Below, piece by piece: positions 19,256 through 29,463 of a stretch of DNA of 64,000 bases (positions are counted from its first letter, which is position 1; each line of letters begins with the position of its first letter). The DNA lies in the NCBI RefSeq assembly GCF_003970675.1, contig NZ_CP034562.1, positions 2,728,001-2,792,000 on the forward strand. The letters run 5' to 3'. The notes beneath the pieces were generated by a model. The model saw only the letters and a list, made by a program, of their open reading frames with translations, ran no database searches and had not been told where the DNA came from. Position numbers and translations under genes: made by a program. Origin of the DNA: Flammeovirga pectinis. GTDB lineage: Bacteria; Bacteroidota; Bacteroidia; Cytophagales; Flammeovirgaceae.

Positions 19256-20812
19256 TTAGTATCCAGGGTTCTGATCTGCTTCAGTAATTCCTGGATTACC
19301 ATTTATCTCGTCTAAAGGAATAGGGAATAATTCATGTTTTCCAGAAACAAATCCTAAATCACCTAGTTCTTTTTCAGCTAGACCCCATCTAACTAAATCC
19401 CAATAACGTGAACCTTCATAAGCAAGTTCAATACGTCTTTCATTAACAATTGCATCAAATAAAGCACTGCCAGATACTGTAGCATCATAATCCGCTAAAC
19501 CACCTGCTCTTTGTCTTAATTTGTTAAGCATATTTCTTGCATCTCCTTCTCTACCTTCTCTGTAATATGCTTCAGCTGCTAGTAAAAGAACATCTGAATA
19601 ACGTAATAATCTCCAGTTTACTGTGTAGTTTAATTCTGGAGTTGCTCCACCTTCACCTGTAGTTTCAGATTCAAAAGTAGTGTACTTTGCTCTTACTAAA
19701 CCCTCTGTATCCCATCCGTCGTTAAACTTCTGGCCATAAAGTTTCTTTAAACCGTCAGCATCTAATACTGTTGCATTTCTACGACCATCAGTTGGCTCAA
19801 ATGCATCAAATAACGATTGTGTTGGAGGTAAAAATCCCCATCCAGCTATAAGTTTAGCATCTTCTTCAGGAACAACATCTTCAAGTACATCTAAAGATCT
19901 AGGACCTGATAATTGAACATGTCTGTTATCATGAGCATCTCTATTCCAAGTTGTATTACCCCAGTTGTCTCCATTAGAGATAAATGATGCTTCAAATAAA
20001 GATTCTTTACCAAACTCAGTACTTTGAAGAGACAAAGTTGAAAAGCTAGGCTCTAAACCTACTTCTGAACCTTCTGTTTGAATTACACTCTCTAATTGAG
20101 CAATTGCATTAGTATAATCTCCTTTATACACTCTAACTTTTCCTAATAAACCTTGAGCAGCTTGTTTATTTGCTCTAAAGGCATCTGACGTGCCCTCAAA
20201 AGTAGATTTATTTGGTAATACACTAATTGCTTCAGTAAGATCTTTTTCAATTTGTGCGTAAACATCTGCTTTAGGACTTCTTGGCATACCTTCAGTCAAA
20301 CCTGTCGGAGGAGTAAGCCATAAAGGAACATCACCAAATACCGTCACCAATTCGAAATAGTAAAAAGCTCTTAAAAACTTAGCTTCACCTACCATTCTTT
20401 TCATCAAATCACTCTCTGCATTTATTACATTAGTAATAATTTGATTTGTTCTATAAACACCAAAATAGTTTGTTTGATAAACTGATCTTACTGCTAAATT
20501 TTCGGCATGCCATCTAAAATCATCAATTTCTTGTAATTGAGGTTGATCACCTGCAGATGAACCACCACAATTTAATCCATCAGATGGTAAATTTTTGATT
20601 ACAAATGGACTATTCCATCCATTCATTTGATCTGAAGATAACATATCATATGCAGCTACTAGACCTAATTGAAGTTGTTCTTCAGTTTGATAATATGTAG
20701 AAGCTTCTGATTTACCGTAAGGCTCTACTTCTAAGAACTCAGATGAACAAGATGAAAGCATTGCTGTTGCTGCTAGCACAGTCAATAGTTTCTTAAATTT
20801 ATATATTTTCAT
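19256..20812 (-). CDS. susD-like: SusD-like glycan-binding lipoprotein
   Basis: 518 residues. Lipoprotein signal with the lipid-bearing Cys at 22 (M-L-S-S-C). It shows the SusD/RagB family layout: N-terminal TPR-like helices, including the E-A-K-F-L-R-A-F-Y-Y-F segment, and a C-terminal part with L-R-Y-S-D-V-L-L-L-A-A-E-A and the R-R-I-E-L-A-Y-E-G-S-R-Y-W-D-L-V-R-W motif typical of the family. It would sit on the outer face of the outer membrane, capping the SusC channel and binding oligosaccharide. It starts 28 bases after the susC stop on the same strand. Confidence 0.95.
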   Translation of the reverse strand: MKIYKFKKLLTVLAATAMLSSCSSEFLEVEPYGKSEASTYYQTEEQLQLGLVAAYDMLSSDQMNGWNSPFVIKNLPSDGLNCGGSSAGDQPQLQEIDDFRWHAENLAVRSVYQTNYFGVYRTNQIITNVINAESDLMKRMVGEAKFLRAFYYFELVTVFGDVPLWLTPPTGLTEGMPRSPKADVYAQIEKDLTEAISVLPNKSTFEGTSDAFRANKQAAQGLLGKVRVYKGDYTNAIAQLESVIQTEGSEVGLEPSFSTLSLQSTEFGKESLFEASFISNGDNWGNTTWNRDAHDNRHVQLSGPRSLDVLEDVVPEEDAKLIAGWGFLPPTQSLFDAFEPTDGRRNATVLDADGLKKLYGQKFNDGWDTEGLVRAKYTTFESETTGEGGATPELNYTVNWRLLRYSDVLLLAAEAYYREGREGDARNMLNKLRQRAGGLADYDATVSGSALFDAIVNERRIELAYEGSRYWDLVRWGLAEKELGDLGFVSGKHELFPIPLDEINGNPGITEADQNPGY

Positions 20813-20840
20813 TGTCGTATTTCTTTGTTAAGTGTATGAT

Positions 20841-23800
20841 TTAGAAAGTTACTGCAAGACCAAATAACAGTTTTCTAGAAACAGGATATGTTCCAAAATC
20901 AACTCCTTGAGCATTATTTTCTTTACTACCAATCTCAGGATCAACACCATCATAGTTTGTAAAAGTAAAGAAATCATTTAGTGACACATAAACTCTTGCT
21001 CTGCTTAATAATGCTTTAGATGCAATTTTACTTGGAAGAGTATATCCTAATTGAATTTGTCTAATTTTCAAGTAGCTAGCATCTTGTACTAATAAATCAC
21101 TTTTAAAATATCTAGAATCTAAATAATCAGCTCTTGGATAAGAAGCGTTATCACCGTTATTTCTCCAACGATCTTCAGTAATGCTTGATAATCTATTTAC
21201 AGCTTTGTTATCAGCTCTCATGAAAGCAATGTAGTTTTGATGACCTGTAGCACCTTGTAAGAAAATGTTTAAGTCAAAACCTTTATATGCTACTGAGATA
21301 TTTGCTCCATAAATAAATGTTGGGTGTGGAGATCCAATATTTGTTACATCTTGATCATTAATTTCACCATCTCCGTTAATATCTTTTACGATTGGATCAC
21401 CTGGTTTTACTTTATTCTCATTGTTTGGATCTGTATAAGTAGGGTCAGTAATGTTATTTTCTTCTACCCATTGAGCTATATGAGCTTCATCTCTGAAAAT
21501 ACCTTCGTTTTGGAATCCTCTATAATACCAAACTGGAAAACCTTCTTCAAAATAAGTTAAAGTACCTGCTACAGGTAAAGAAGCACCATTAATTCTTGTA
21601 AGTTCTGCTGGTACTGATACTACTTCATTCTTATTAAATGAACCATTAAAGCTCACATCATAAGTAAATTCGTTTTCACTATTTCTATATCCTAAAATTA
21701 ATTCAAGACCTTCGTTAGATACTGTACCTGCATTAGTATAAGGTGCATAGTTACCTTGAGAAAGTGCAGGAGAAGCTGTTGTTAAAAGATCTTTCGTTAA
21801 TTTTTTATAGTAATCAGCTGTAAAGTAAATTTTACTATCCAAAGCTCTTAAGTCGATACCAATGTTTGTTTGTTCAGAAGTTTCCCACTTTAAATTTGGG
21901 TTAGCTAATACTTCCGGTTCAGCACCAGTCATAAGGATATTGTCAGAACCAGGGTAAGAAATACCAGTAGTTCTAATTAAAGACCTGTATTGATCTGGTC
22001 TTAAGTTTGATAAACTACCATTTTGTCCCCAGCTACCTCTTACTTTTAAGTAATCAATTGCACTGATATTCCAGAAGCTTTCGTTAGAAACATTCCAACC
22101 AACAGAAACTGATGGGAATGTACCCCACTTGTTCTCTGATCCAAATAAAGATGAACCATCTCTACGGAAAGTTGCTTCAATAATATATCTATTATCATAG
22201 TCATAAGATACACGAGCAAAATATGAAGCTAATGTCTTCATTTCGTTTCCTCCACCAACACGGTCATTATCTCTAGACGTTACATAGTTAGGGTATCTAA
22301 ATTGGTCGTTTTCAACAACCATATTTCCTGATTTAGTATCTAAATTTCTATAATTGTTTTCTTGAGCAGATACACCTATTAAACCTGTAATTGTACTTTT
22401 CCCAATAGTAGTATTATAAGTAGCAAAGTTCTCCCACATCCAAGTACTCCATGATTGCTCATTCGCAGTTACTGTTGGAGCATTTTCATGCTTTTGAGAG
22501 TTAGCCCAGAAACTTGGGTTCCAGCTATTATAACTTCCTTGTGCAATATCAAAACCAATTCTAGAACTAATTTTAAGTCCTTTTACAGGCTTAAGATTAA
22601 CCATACCAGTAGTTAAAATCTTATTTTCTGTATAAACACCTCTTGCATTTTCTAATTTTGTTAAAGGATTATATATCTCTCCTTTTAAGAAATCATTATT
22701 AGTAACCCCATAGTAATTACCATCTTGATCACGAGTTAAAAGCTTTCCTTCATTTAATTTTTCTTGCATGTAAGGAGTAAGTGCATTTGGAGCATATCTA
22801 GCTTTTGCTGTTGGATCCATTAATAAAGCTGCATTTACAAGACCATTATAAGCATCATCTTCAGTAATTGTAGCTCTTTTAGAATTTGTAATTGCAATGT
22901 TTGCAGATACATCTATCCAATCTTTAATATCTCTTGTTAAGTTCAAGCGACCATTGATTCTTTCATAGCTTGCTTTATCACCACCGATTACACCATCTTG
23001 AGAAGTATAACCTGCACTTAATAAATAAGATCCTTTGTCTGATCCACCTGAGAATGATAAATTATGACTCATCATTGGTGCTTCTTGAGCTGCAGCATCT
23101 AAGAAGTTTGTTCCTTCTCCTTGTTTACTTGGGTCTGGCACATAAAAACCGTCAATTTTACCTAACTCATCTTGATGAGCTTCTTGCATGAATTGTGCAT
23201 ATTCTTTAGCATTCATCATTTGAGGAGTGTTACCCAATGTTTGGATACCATATTGGAAAGAGTAGTCAATGCTAGATTTAGCACCTTTTTTACCGCCTTT
23301 AGTAGTAATGATTACAACACCATTTGCTCCTTCAGAACCATAAATTGCAGAAGATGCTGCATCTTTAAGTACTTCCATAGATGCAATATCTGTTGGAGAT
23401 AAGAAGCTAATGTTTCCAGTTTTCATACCGTCAACAATATATAAAGGATCACTATTTCCGTTAGACCCTGCACCACGAATACGAATTTTAATTCCATTAC
23501 CTGGAGAACCTGATTGAGGTGTTACTGTAACACCAGCTGCTTTACCTTGTAATGCTTGTTCTGCAGAAATGGCTGAACTTACAATGTCATCAGCATCTAC
23601 ACTAGCAATTGCACCAGTTACCAATGATTTCTTTTGAACACCATAACCAACTACAACTACTTCTTCTAGTTGTTCAGCATCAACTTCTAAAGATACATCA
23701 AAAGTTGTTCGAGTACCGATTACCATTTCTTTATCTAGATAACCAATAAAGCTAAACACTAATGTTTGAGCAGATTCTTTAACATTTAAAGAGAATTTAC

Positions 23801-23993
23801 CATCAAAATTAGTTACTGTACCTGTTGTTGTTCCTTTGATTTGTACGTTTACACCAGGAAGGGGAGATGAATCCTCTCCTAAGATTGTTCCAGTCAGAAC
23901 CTTATCTTGTGCTAATAATTGTGTACTAGTTAGCGACATAAAAGCAAATAGGAATATCCCTAAAATACTTTTAAAGTTTAGTAGCTTGAGCAT
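20841..23993 (-). CDS. susC-like: SusC-like TonB-dependent oligosaccharide transporter
   Basis: 1050 residues: signal peptide (1-28), a carboxypeptidase-regulatory-like domain (about 33-110), a TonB-box region with E-E-V-V-V-V-G-Y-G, a plug domain (about 120-235, with the family R-I-R-G-x-G-S and P-L-Y-I-V-D-G signatures) and a long beta-barrel ending in F. It lacks the extra N-terminal STN domain that talks to anti-sigma factors, which fits regulation by the propeller-HTH proteins instead. It imports oligosaccharides across the outer membrane in a SusCD complex. Its upstream region carries the three-site operator. Confidence 0.95.
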   Translation of the reverse strand: MLKLLNFKSILGIFLFAFMSLTSTQLLAQDKVLTGTILGEDSSPLPGVNVQIKGTTTGTVTNFDGKFSLNVKESAQTLVFSFIGYLDKEMVIGTRTTFDVSLEVDAEQLEEVVVVGYGVQKKSLVTGAIASVDADDIVSSAISAEQALQGKAAGVTVTPQSGSPGNGIKIRIRGAGSNGNSDPLYIVDGMKTGNISFLSPTDIASMEVLKDAASSAIYGSEGANGVVIITTKGGKKGAKSSIDYSFQYGIQTLGNTPQMMNAKEYAQFMQEAHQDELGKIDGFYVPDPSKQGEGTNFLDAAAQEAPMMSHNLSFSGGSDKGSYLLSAGYTSQDGVIGGDKASYERINGRLNLTRDIKDWIDVSANIAITNSKRATITEDDAYNGLVNAALLMDPTAKARYAPNALTPYMQEKLNEGKLLTRDQDGNYYGVTNNDFLKGEIYNPLTKLENARGVYTENKILTTGMVNLKPVKGLKISSRIGFDIAQGSYNSWNPSFWANSQKHENAPTVTANEQSWSTWMWENFATYNTTIGKSTITGLIGVSAQENNYRNLDTKSGNMVVENDQFRYPNYVTSRDNDRVGGGNEMKTLASYFARVSYDYDNRYIIEATFRRDGSSLFGSENKWGTFPSVSVGWNVSNESFWNISAIDYLKVRGSWGQNGSLSNLRPDQYRSLIRTTGISYPGSDNILMTGAEPEVLANPNLKWETSEQTNIGIDLRALDSKIYFTADYYKKLTKDLLTTASPALSQGNYAPYTNAGTVSNEGLELILGYRNSENEFTYDVSFNGSFNKNEVVSVPAELTRINGASLPVAGTLTYFEEGFPVWYYRGFQNEGIFRDEAHIAQWVEENNITDPTYTDPNNENKVKPGDPIVKDINGDGEINDQDVTNIGSPHPTFIYGANISVAYKGFDLNIFLQGATGHQNYIAFMRADNKAVNRLSSITEDRWRNNGDNASYPRADYLDSRYFKSDLLVQDASYLKIRQIQLGYTLPSKIASKALLSRARVYVSLNDFFTFTNYDGVDPEIGSKENNAQGVDFGTYPVSRKLLFGLAVTF

Positions 23994-24224
23994 GTTTTTA
24001 GTAGAAAAAATTTAATAATAGTAATAATAATATCCATTTCGGATTGCTTCACCTTTAAAGAAAAACGATAAAAGTGCCTAGAATAATTTATTCAGAATAC
24101 ATAGAATAGATTGCAAATTTTAGTAGAAGAGAATAAATTAAATAGCCTGGAAATTGTAAATAGTTATTAGTTAACTCATGTAGACAGATTTAAAATTTCA
24201 TTTCAATTATTAGTTCGACGTCGT

Positions 24225-24309
24225 ATACAACATTAGTAAGAATGTGAAAAAACATGAAAATTATTAAGATACTTTTTTACACTTTTAATACAACATTAAT
24301 ACAACATCA
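24225..24309 (-). promoter_or_regulatory. Three-site operator upstream of susC
   Basis: Tandem sites ATACAACATTA (24288-24298) and ATACAACATCA (24299-24309), preceded by ACTTTTTTACACTT (24271-24284). A lone perfect ATACAACATTA lies at 24225-24235, with a weaker neighbour TTCGACGTCGT next to it. The lone-to-tandem offset is 63 bp, identical to the site near 10.8 kb; 36 of 41 bases match between 24271-24311 and 10801-10841. The sites lie 230-315 bases before the susC start. Nothing else gene-like is seen in the 480-base gap. Confidence 0.7.
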
Positions 24310-24390
24310 ATTTTCAACCATCAATTTATCAGATACTTACACACTAATTATAAGTAATTTATTTTACGACAACTTTTATTAACAATAAAC

Positions 24391-24430
24391 AAAAAGGCCA
24401 ACTAATCAGTTGTGACTAGTTGGCCTTTTT
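24391..24430 (-). terminator. Terminator after cinA
   Basis: An 18-bp inverted repeat with one mismatch (AAAAAGGCCAACTA... / ...TAGTTGGCCTTTTT) lies 45 bases past the cinA stop on the minus strand. It is A/T-tailed on both sides, so it may act in both directions. Confidence 0.9.
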
Positions 24431-24474
24431 AAATTTACATGTAATAAATGACGTAATAATATCAATCCAAATGT

Positions 24475-25719
24475 TTAAATTTCATCATAAAGCCACTTCA
24501 ATATTGTATTTCCTGTTGCATAAATATTTACCTCTCTCGTTTTTGTTAATTGCAATAATTTTGCTTCTGTCTTTTCTGCAGTAGATAATGCTACCCAAAC
24601 AGTACCAACTGGCTTATCTTTTGTCCCTCCTCCTGGTCCTGCAATACCTGTGGTCGCAATTCCATAATCTGTCTTATATTTTTCTCTTACATTGTTGGCC
24701 ATTTGTAAAGCTGTTTCTTCGCTAACAGCACCATGTTCTAATAAAGTTTCTCCTTGTACATCAAGCTGTGTCATTTTCACTTCATTGCTATAAGAAACTA
24801 TACCACCTTTATAAAAGGCAGAACATCCAGAAAGGGTAGTAATTCTTTTTGCAATTGCACCCCCAGTACAAGATTCTGCAGTTGCTAGAGTTACCCCTTT
24901 TTCAATCATTTTATTCATAATCATTTGCTCGATTTCCACATCGTCTTCAGCAAATAAATTATCTCCTAATAAAGGACGTAATTTTTCAACTTGAGCTTCA
25001 ATAGCATTATCTAAAACTTCTTTGTTGTCTCCAACTGCTGTTAATCTTAATCTAACCTGCCCAAACCTTGGAAGATAAGCTAAACCAATAAACTCAGGTA
25101 ATGCATCTTCCCACTCTTCAATTTGGTCTGCCAATAAAGATTCAGGAATACCCATTGTCCTCAGCATTTTATGAACTATAAAAGGTGTATCATATTTTGA
25201 TTGTAGTTTCCCTAAAATTGAATCAGACATTAATCTTTTCATTTCATATGGTACACCTGGCATAGAAACAAAAGTTTTATTTCCCTGCTCAAACCACATT
25301 CCCGGCGCTGTACCTACCGGATTCATTATAACTTCTCCATTTTCTGGCACTTCAGCTTGTTGCCTATTTAAATCTGTTAATGCCCTATTCCTTGTTTTAA
25401 ATAACTCTGCAATATTATCAAAAACTTCTTGTCTAAATGTCATCCCTACATTAAAGTATTCCGCTATTGTTTTTTTTGTGATATCATCTTTAGTTGGTCC
25501 TAAACCTCCAGTAATCAATATTATATCAGCACGTTTCTGTGCTTCATCTAAAATTGTTAAGATTTCTTCTTTTGTATCTCCTATAGATGTTTTACGAATT
25601 ACCTTAAAACCCAGCTTATTTAATTCTTGTCCTATCCATTGAGAATTTGTGTCTGTAATCTGTCCATAGAGAATCTCATCTCCTATGGTTACTATTTCTA
25701 CGTAAGTATGCTTTTTCAT
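24475..25719 (-). CDS. cinA: CinA-like competence/damage-inducible protein, NMN deamidase
   Basis: 414 residues, full length for the family. The N-terminal MoCF-like domain (about 5-175) has I-G-D-E-I-L-Y-G-Q and T-G-G-L-G-P-T-K-D-D. A middle KH-like part follows. The C-terminal CinA/PncC domain (about 255-410) has A-E-S-C-T-G-G and T-G-I-A-G-P-G-G-G-T. The family removes the amide from nicotinamide mononucleotide and hydrolyses ADP-ribose in NAD salvage. It is divergent from anmK, with 58 bases between the start codons. Confidence 0.95.
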   Translation of the reverse strand: MKKHTYVEIVTIGDEILYGQITDTNSQWIGQELNKLGFKVIRKTSIGDTKEEILTILDEAQKRADIILITGGLGPTKDDITKKTIAEYFNVGMTFRQEVFDNIAELFKTRNRALTDLNRQQAEVPENGEVIMNPVGTAPGMWFEQGNKTFVSMPGVPYEMKRLMSDSILGKLQSKYDTPFIVHKMLRTMGIPESLLADQIEEWEDALPEFIGLAYLPRFGQVRLRLTAVGDNKEVLDNAIEAQVEKLRPLLGDNLFAEDDVEIEQMIMNKMIEKGVTLATAESCTGGAIAKRITTLSGCSAFYKGGIVSYSNEVKMTQLDVQGETLLEHGAVSEETALQMANNVREKYKTDYGIATTGIAGPGGGTKDKPVGTVWVALSTAEKTEAKLLQLTKTREVNIYATGNTILKWLYDEI

Positions 25720-25777
25720 ATATGTTTTGTTTTTAAGTTCTTATCTCCGAAATTATAGATTCATCATGCATTAAAAA

Positions 25778-26959
25778 ATGAGTAGACCAAATAAATTTCG
25801 ATTAATAGGTATAATGTCTGGTACTAGCCTAGATGGCATAGACTTATGTTATGCTGAATTTTGGAAAGACAGTAATAGACAATGGAAGTACTACATGCCC
25901 TATACTGAAAGTGTTGATTACACTGATGAATGGCGTAGTAAACTCGACCAAGCTGAAAATCTTTCTGCACTCGAATATATACAATTAGATCGTGCATTAG
26001 GTAAGAAACTAGGGCAACATGCAAAAAGTTTTATAGATAAACATAATCTTAAAGTTGATTACGTTTGTAGCCATGGGCATACAATCTTTCATCAAACAGA
26101 AATAGGTATTACTTCTCAGATTGGTGGAGGAGCAGAAATTGCTGCAGAAAGTAAGCATAATGTAATTAATGATTTTAGAATTGCTGATGTTGCTTTAGGT
26201 GGTCAAGGTGCTCCATTGGTTCCTATTGGTGATAGGCTATTATTTCATGATTATCATTATCGTCTAAATTTAGGTGGTATTGCTAATATTTCTTATGATG
26301 TAAATAGCGAAACTATTGCTTTTGATGTGGCTCCGGCAAATATGCCTCTCAATTATTATATGCGTACTTTGGGCAAAGAGTTTGATGAAGACGGTAAATT
26401 AAGTAGTACAGGTAAAGTGAATCAGGAAGTATATAATAAATTAAATGATTTACCTTTTTACGAAACGTTCCAAACAAAATCTTTGGGAAAAGAATGGGTT
26501 TTTGAACATTATATGCCTCTCTTAAATCAAATTGAAAAAATTGAAGATAGATTAGCTACGAGCATTGAACATACTGCTTATCAAACTGCAAGAATAATAG
26601 AAAATGCTACTGAGAAGTCTAAATTCCATTTTGGAAAATCTCGCTTGCTTATAACTGGTGGTGGTGCTTTTAATAGTTTCTTAGTGGATAGAATAAAAGC
26701 ACATTGTACCTCTACAGAAGTTGTAATACCGTCTGAAAAAATCATAAATTATAAAGAAGCATTGTTATTTGCTTTTTTAGGTTGCCTGCGTCTTAAAAAA
26801 GAGAACAATAGTTTAAAAAGTGTTACTGGAGCTTCTATTGATAATTGTGGAGGAGTAATTCATCATATCTTTACAAAATCTCCTGAAATAATAAATTCTA
26901 CAGAAGATATAGCAGACGAAATACCCTCATTCAATAAAATAATTGGTTGTGGAGGGTAA
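25778..26959 (+). CDS. anmK: Anhydro-N-acetylmuramic acid kinase
   Basis: 393 residues, typical AnmK length. It has the N-terminal ATP-binding signature G-I-M-S-G-T-S-L-D-G-I-D, H-G-H-T-I-F-H, the L-G-G-I-A-N-I segment and a late G-G-G-A-F-N-S-F motif. It opens and phosphorylates the 1,6-anhydro sugar released from recycled peptidoglycan, giving MurNAc-6-phosphate. A rhomboid gene follows after 27 bases on the same strand. Confidence 0.95.
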   Translation: MSRPNKFRLIGIMSGTSLDGIDLCYAEFWKDSNRQWKYYMPYTESVDYTDEWRSKLDQAENLSALEYIQLDRALGKKLGQHAKSFIDKHNLKVDYVCSHGHTIFHQTEIGITSQIGGGAEIAAESKHNVINDFRIADVALGGQGAPLVPIGDRLLFHDYHYRLNLGGIANISYDVNSETIAFDVAPANMPLNYYMRTLGKEFDEDGKLSSTGKVNQEVYNKLNDLPFYETFQTKSLGKEWVFEHYMPLLNQIEKIEDRLATSIEHTAYQTARIIENATEKSKFHFGKSRLLITGGGAFNSFLVDRIKAHCTSTEVVIPSEKIINYKEALLFAFLGCLRLKKENNSLKSVTGASIDNCGGVIHHIFTKSPEIINSTEDIADEIPSFNKIIGCGG

Positions 26960-26986
26960 CAATACAAGAAGAATATTCGATATTAT

Positions 26987-27583
26987 ATGAGAATCAACAT
27001 AAAAACTATGCGCATACAATACAATGCTCCTGTTACACTGACATACACTTTTATCAGTGCTGCATTTATTATACTAAAAGAATTTCTTTTTATAGACTTA
27101 ACTTCCATTTTTTCTGTTGGAGGGTATGGCTCTATGGCTATTACAAATCCAATAACATATATACGTCTTTTTACCCACGTAATTGGACATGGTAGCTGGG
27201 AACACTTTATGGGAAACTTTACCTATATACTTTTACTAGGACCTATATTAGAAGAGAAGTACGGCAGTAAACAATTATTGAACATGATTCTTGTAACTGC
27301 ATTTATTACAGGTATTATTAATGCAATATTCCTATCGAGTGGACTTCTTGGAGCTAGTGGCGTTGTATTTATGTTTATACTTCTTAGCTCAATTGTAAAT
27401 GTACAGAAAGGAGGAATACCCCTTACTTTTGTATTAATTGTTATACTATTTTTAGGACAGGAATTACTTTCTGCCTTTGATCAAGATAACATTTCACAAT
27501 TAGCTCATGTAATTGGTGGTATTTGTGGGGCAATTTTTGGTTTTAGTATCGATAAACATAATTCTAAGAAAATTGGAAGCTAG
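26987..27583 (+). CDS. Rhomboid family intramembrane serine protease
   Basis: 198 residues with about six membrane helices. It shows the bacterial rhomboid signatures: H-G-S-W-E-H-F-M-G-N in the second helix, the serine motif G-A-S-G in L-L-G-A-S-G-V-V-F, and the late helix with the catalytic His in A-H-V-I-G-G-I-C-G-A. It would cleave membrane-anchored substrates, which are not identifiable here. Either of two in-frame ATG codons seven residues apart could be the start. It is probably co-transcribed with anmK and converges with the SulP gene, leaving only 24 bases between. Confidence 0.92.
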   Translation: MRINIKTMRIQYNAPVTLTYTFISAAFIILKEFLFIDLTSIFSVGGYGSMAITNPITYIRLFTHVIGHGSWEHFMGNFTYILLLGPILEEKYGSKQLLNMILVTAFITGIINAIFLSSGLLGASGVVFMFILLSSIVNVQKGGIPLTFVLIVILFLGQELLSAFDQDNISQLAHVIGGICGAIFGFSIDKHNSKKIGS

Positions 27584-27607
27584 AACAGTTCTTTTTTAAG
27601 AAACTGA

Positions 27608-29341
27608 TTAATCTCTCTCCTCAATATTTCCTTGGTTAGCAATATCTTTGTTCGTGTATCTATACGATTCCTTGTCATTTATATACTGCATGACATCGTA
27701 AAGGTGCACGAACAATTGTTTTCCACCTAAAGTATCTACTATACTTGTTTTAAAAAGTAAATCTCGGACCGGACCAACAACGGTTACCATATATACCTCG
27801 ATTCCTTTTTTATTTGCCTTACCAATAAATAATTTCAATTCTGTGAGTGCAGTCACATCTATATAATTAATACTTTCCGATTTTATAATAATTGATGTTA
27901 TGTTGGATCGAGCATCAACAAGTTCTTTAATCGTATCAATTACAAATTTTATATTACTAAAATAAAGCGGAGCATCTATCCTTAAAATCAATACGCCTTC
28001 TTTTTCTTTCGCCGATTCAAAACGGAGAATATTTCTATGAATATGAGTTCCTTCAATTTTACCTAATACTGCCATATGAGGATAAAGTGAATGATACATA
28101 AAAACAGCTACAGATGCCGATAAACCAGCTGAAAGCCCTATAATTACACCAAATTCTACTGTAGTTAAGAAAGTGATTATAACAACTACAAACTCTCTTT
28201 TCTTTAAGAAATAGATATTTTTAAAGTAATTAAAACTAAATAAACTTGGAGTTGCAGCAATAATAATCCCACCTAAAACTGCTTTAGGTAAATAGTAAAA
28301 TACATGAGTCATAAACAATAAAACTAATGCAATCATTACAGTAGATACCAAGTTAGATGCTCTCGTATTTGCTCCAGATTCACTATTTATTGCTGTTCTA
28401 GAAAAACTCGAACTTGCTTGATACCCTCCAAATAAAGCACCTACTGCATTGGCAATTCCTAAAGCAATAAATTCTTGATTCGGATTAGTTTTACTACCAG
28501 GCTCATCTACAGATTTAGAAATACTATTTGATACTGTAAACCCAATAATAGCAACAACCAATGCCACGGGGATTATTTCTAACAGGTTTACAGAAGAAAA
28601 ATCGAGTAATTGAAAAGTCGGTAATCCTTTTGGAATTGTTCCTATAACATGGATTCCGTACTCTTCTAAATCAAATACTATACTTAAAGTAATACCTATT
28701 ACTACTACTATTGGTGTTGATATTTTAGATAGATCAAATCGTTTTAAAAGTAAGATCATTAAGATTGTAGAAATACCAAGACCAAAAGTTAACAGGTCAA
28801 ACTGGCGCCAATTATTTATCATATTAATAATATTCTTATGAAAATAATTAGAGCTTTCGTGGTCTATTCCTAAAACATGTTTAAACTGGCTAAATCCTAT
28901 TAATAATGCAGCTGCTGTTGTAAATCCTTTTAATAATGGCTCTGAAAAGAAGTTTGCTATAAACCCTAACTTTATATTTCCGGCAATAAATTGAAAAATT
29001 CCGGCTAAGAAAACAATTATAAGTACATGTTCAACATAAGCTGTTTCTGTAAGTGCAATACCTATTCCTGCCATTCCAGAAGCCAATAACATGGAGTCTA
29101 AAGCTGCAGGGCCAATAACCAATTTATTGGATGAACCAAAGAAAAAATAAAGTAACGGAGCCATTAAAGAGGCATACAAACCATACTCTACAGGTACACC
29201 AGCAATAACTGCATAAGCCATTCCTTGTGGAATAAGTAATACTCCTGTAGCAAAACCAGCAGAAAGGTCTCCAGTTAAATATGCTTTTTTATAATTCTTG
29301 ATTAAGGATAAGAATGGTAATTTCTCTTGAATTGCCCCCAT
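27608..29341 (-). CDS. SulP family anion transporter with STAS domain
   Basis: 577 residues. An N-terminal membrane domain of about 12 helices (20-430) begins with the SulP pattern D-L-S-A-G-F-A-T-G-V-L-L-I-P-Q-G-M-A-Y-A. A cytoplasmic STAS domain (about 445-555) includes I-I-K-S-E-S-I-N-Y-I-D-V-T-A. The family carries sulfate, bicarbonate or other anions; the substrate cannot be fixed from sequence. Sulfate uptake or export would fit an organism that strips sulfate from marine glycans, but that is speculation. It has its own promoter region upstream, in a 515-base gap. Confidence 0.92.
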   Translation of the reverse strand: MGAIQEKLPFLSLIKNYKKAYLTGDLSAGFATGVLLIPQGMAYAVIAGVPVEYGLYASLMAPLLYFFFGSSNKLVIGPAALDSMLLASGMAGIGIALTETAYVEHVLIIVFLAGIFQFIAGNIKLGFIANFFSEPLLKGFTTAAALLIGFSQFKHVLGIDHESSNYFHKNIINMINNWRQFDLLTFGLGISTILMILLLKRFDLSKISTPIVVVIGITLSIVFDLEEYGIHVIGTIPKGLPTFQLLDFSSVNLLEIIPVALVVAIIGFTVSNSISKSVDEPGSKTNPNQEFIALGIANAVGALFGGYQASSSFSRTAINSESGANTRASNLVSTVMIALVLLFMTHVFYYLPKAVLGGIIIAATPSLFSFNYFKNIYFLKKREFVVVIITFLTTVEFGVIIGLSAGLSASVAVFMYHSLYPHMAVLGKIEGTHIHRNILRFESAKEKEGVLILRIDAPLYFSNIKFVIDTIKELVDARSNITSIIIKSESINYIDVTALTELKLFIGKANKKGIEVYMVTVVGPVRDLLFKTSIVDTLGGKQLFVHLYDVMQYINDKESYRYTNKDIANQGNIEERD

Positions 29342-29463
29342 ATAGAATAATGGATTATTATATTTTTATTTTCACTTCTAAGTTATCTAGATTATTCTAA
29401 ATAATCCCGAAAACACACCCAAACTATCAAAATTATTTACAAACAAAGAAATACGGTGTAAAG

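Noticed and set aside
22970-23402. Plus-strand frames inside the susC gene
   Set aside because: They are shadows of conserved SusC coding sequence on the other strand and have no protein features of their own.
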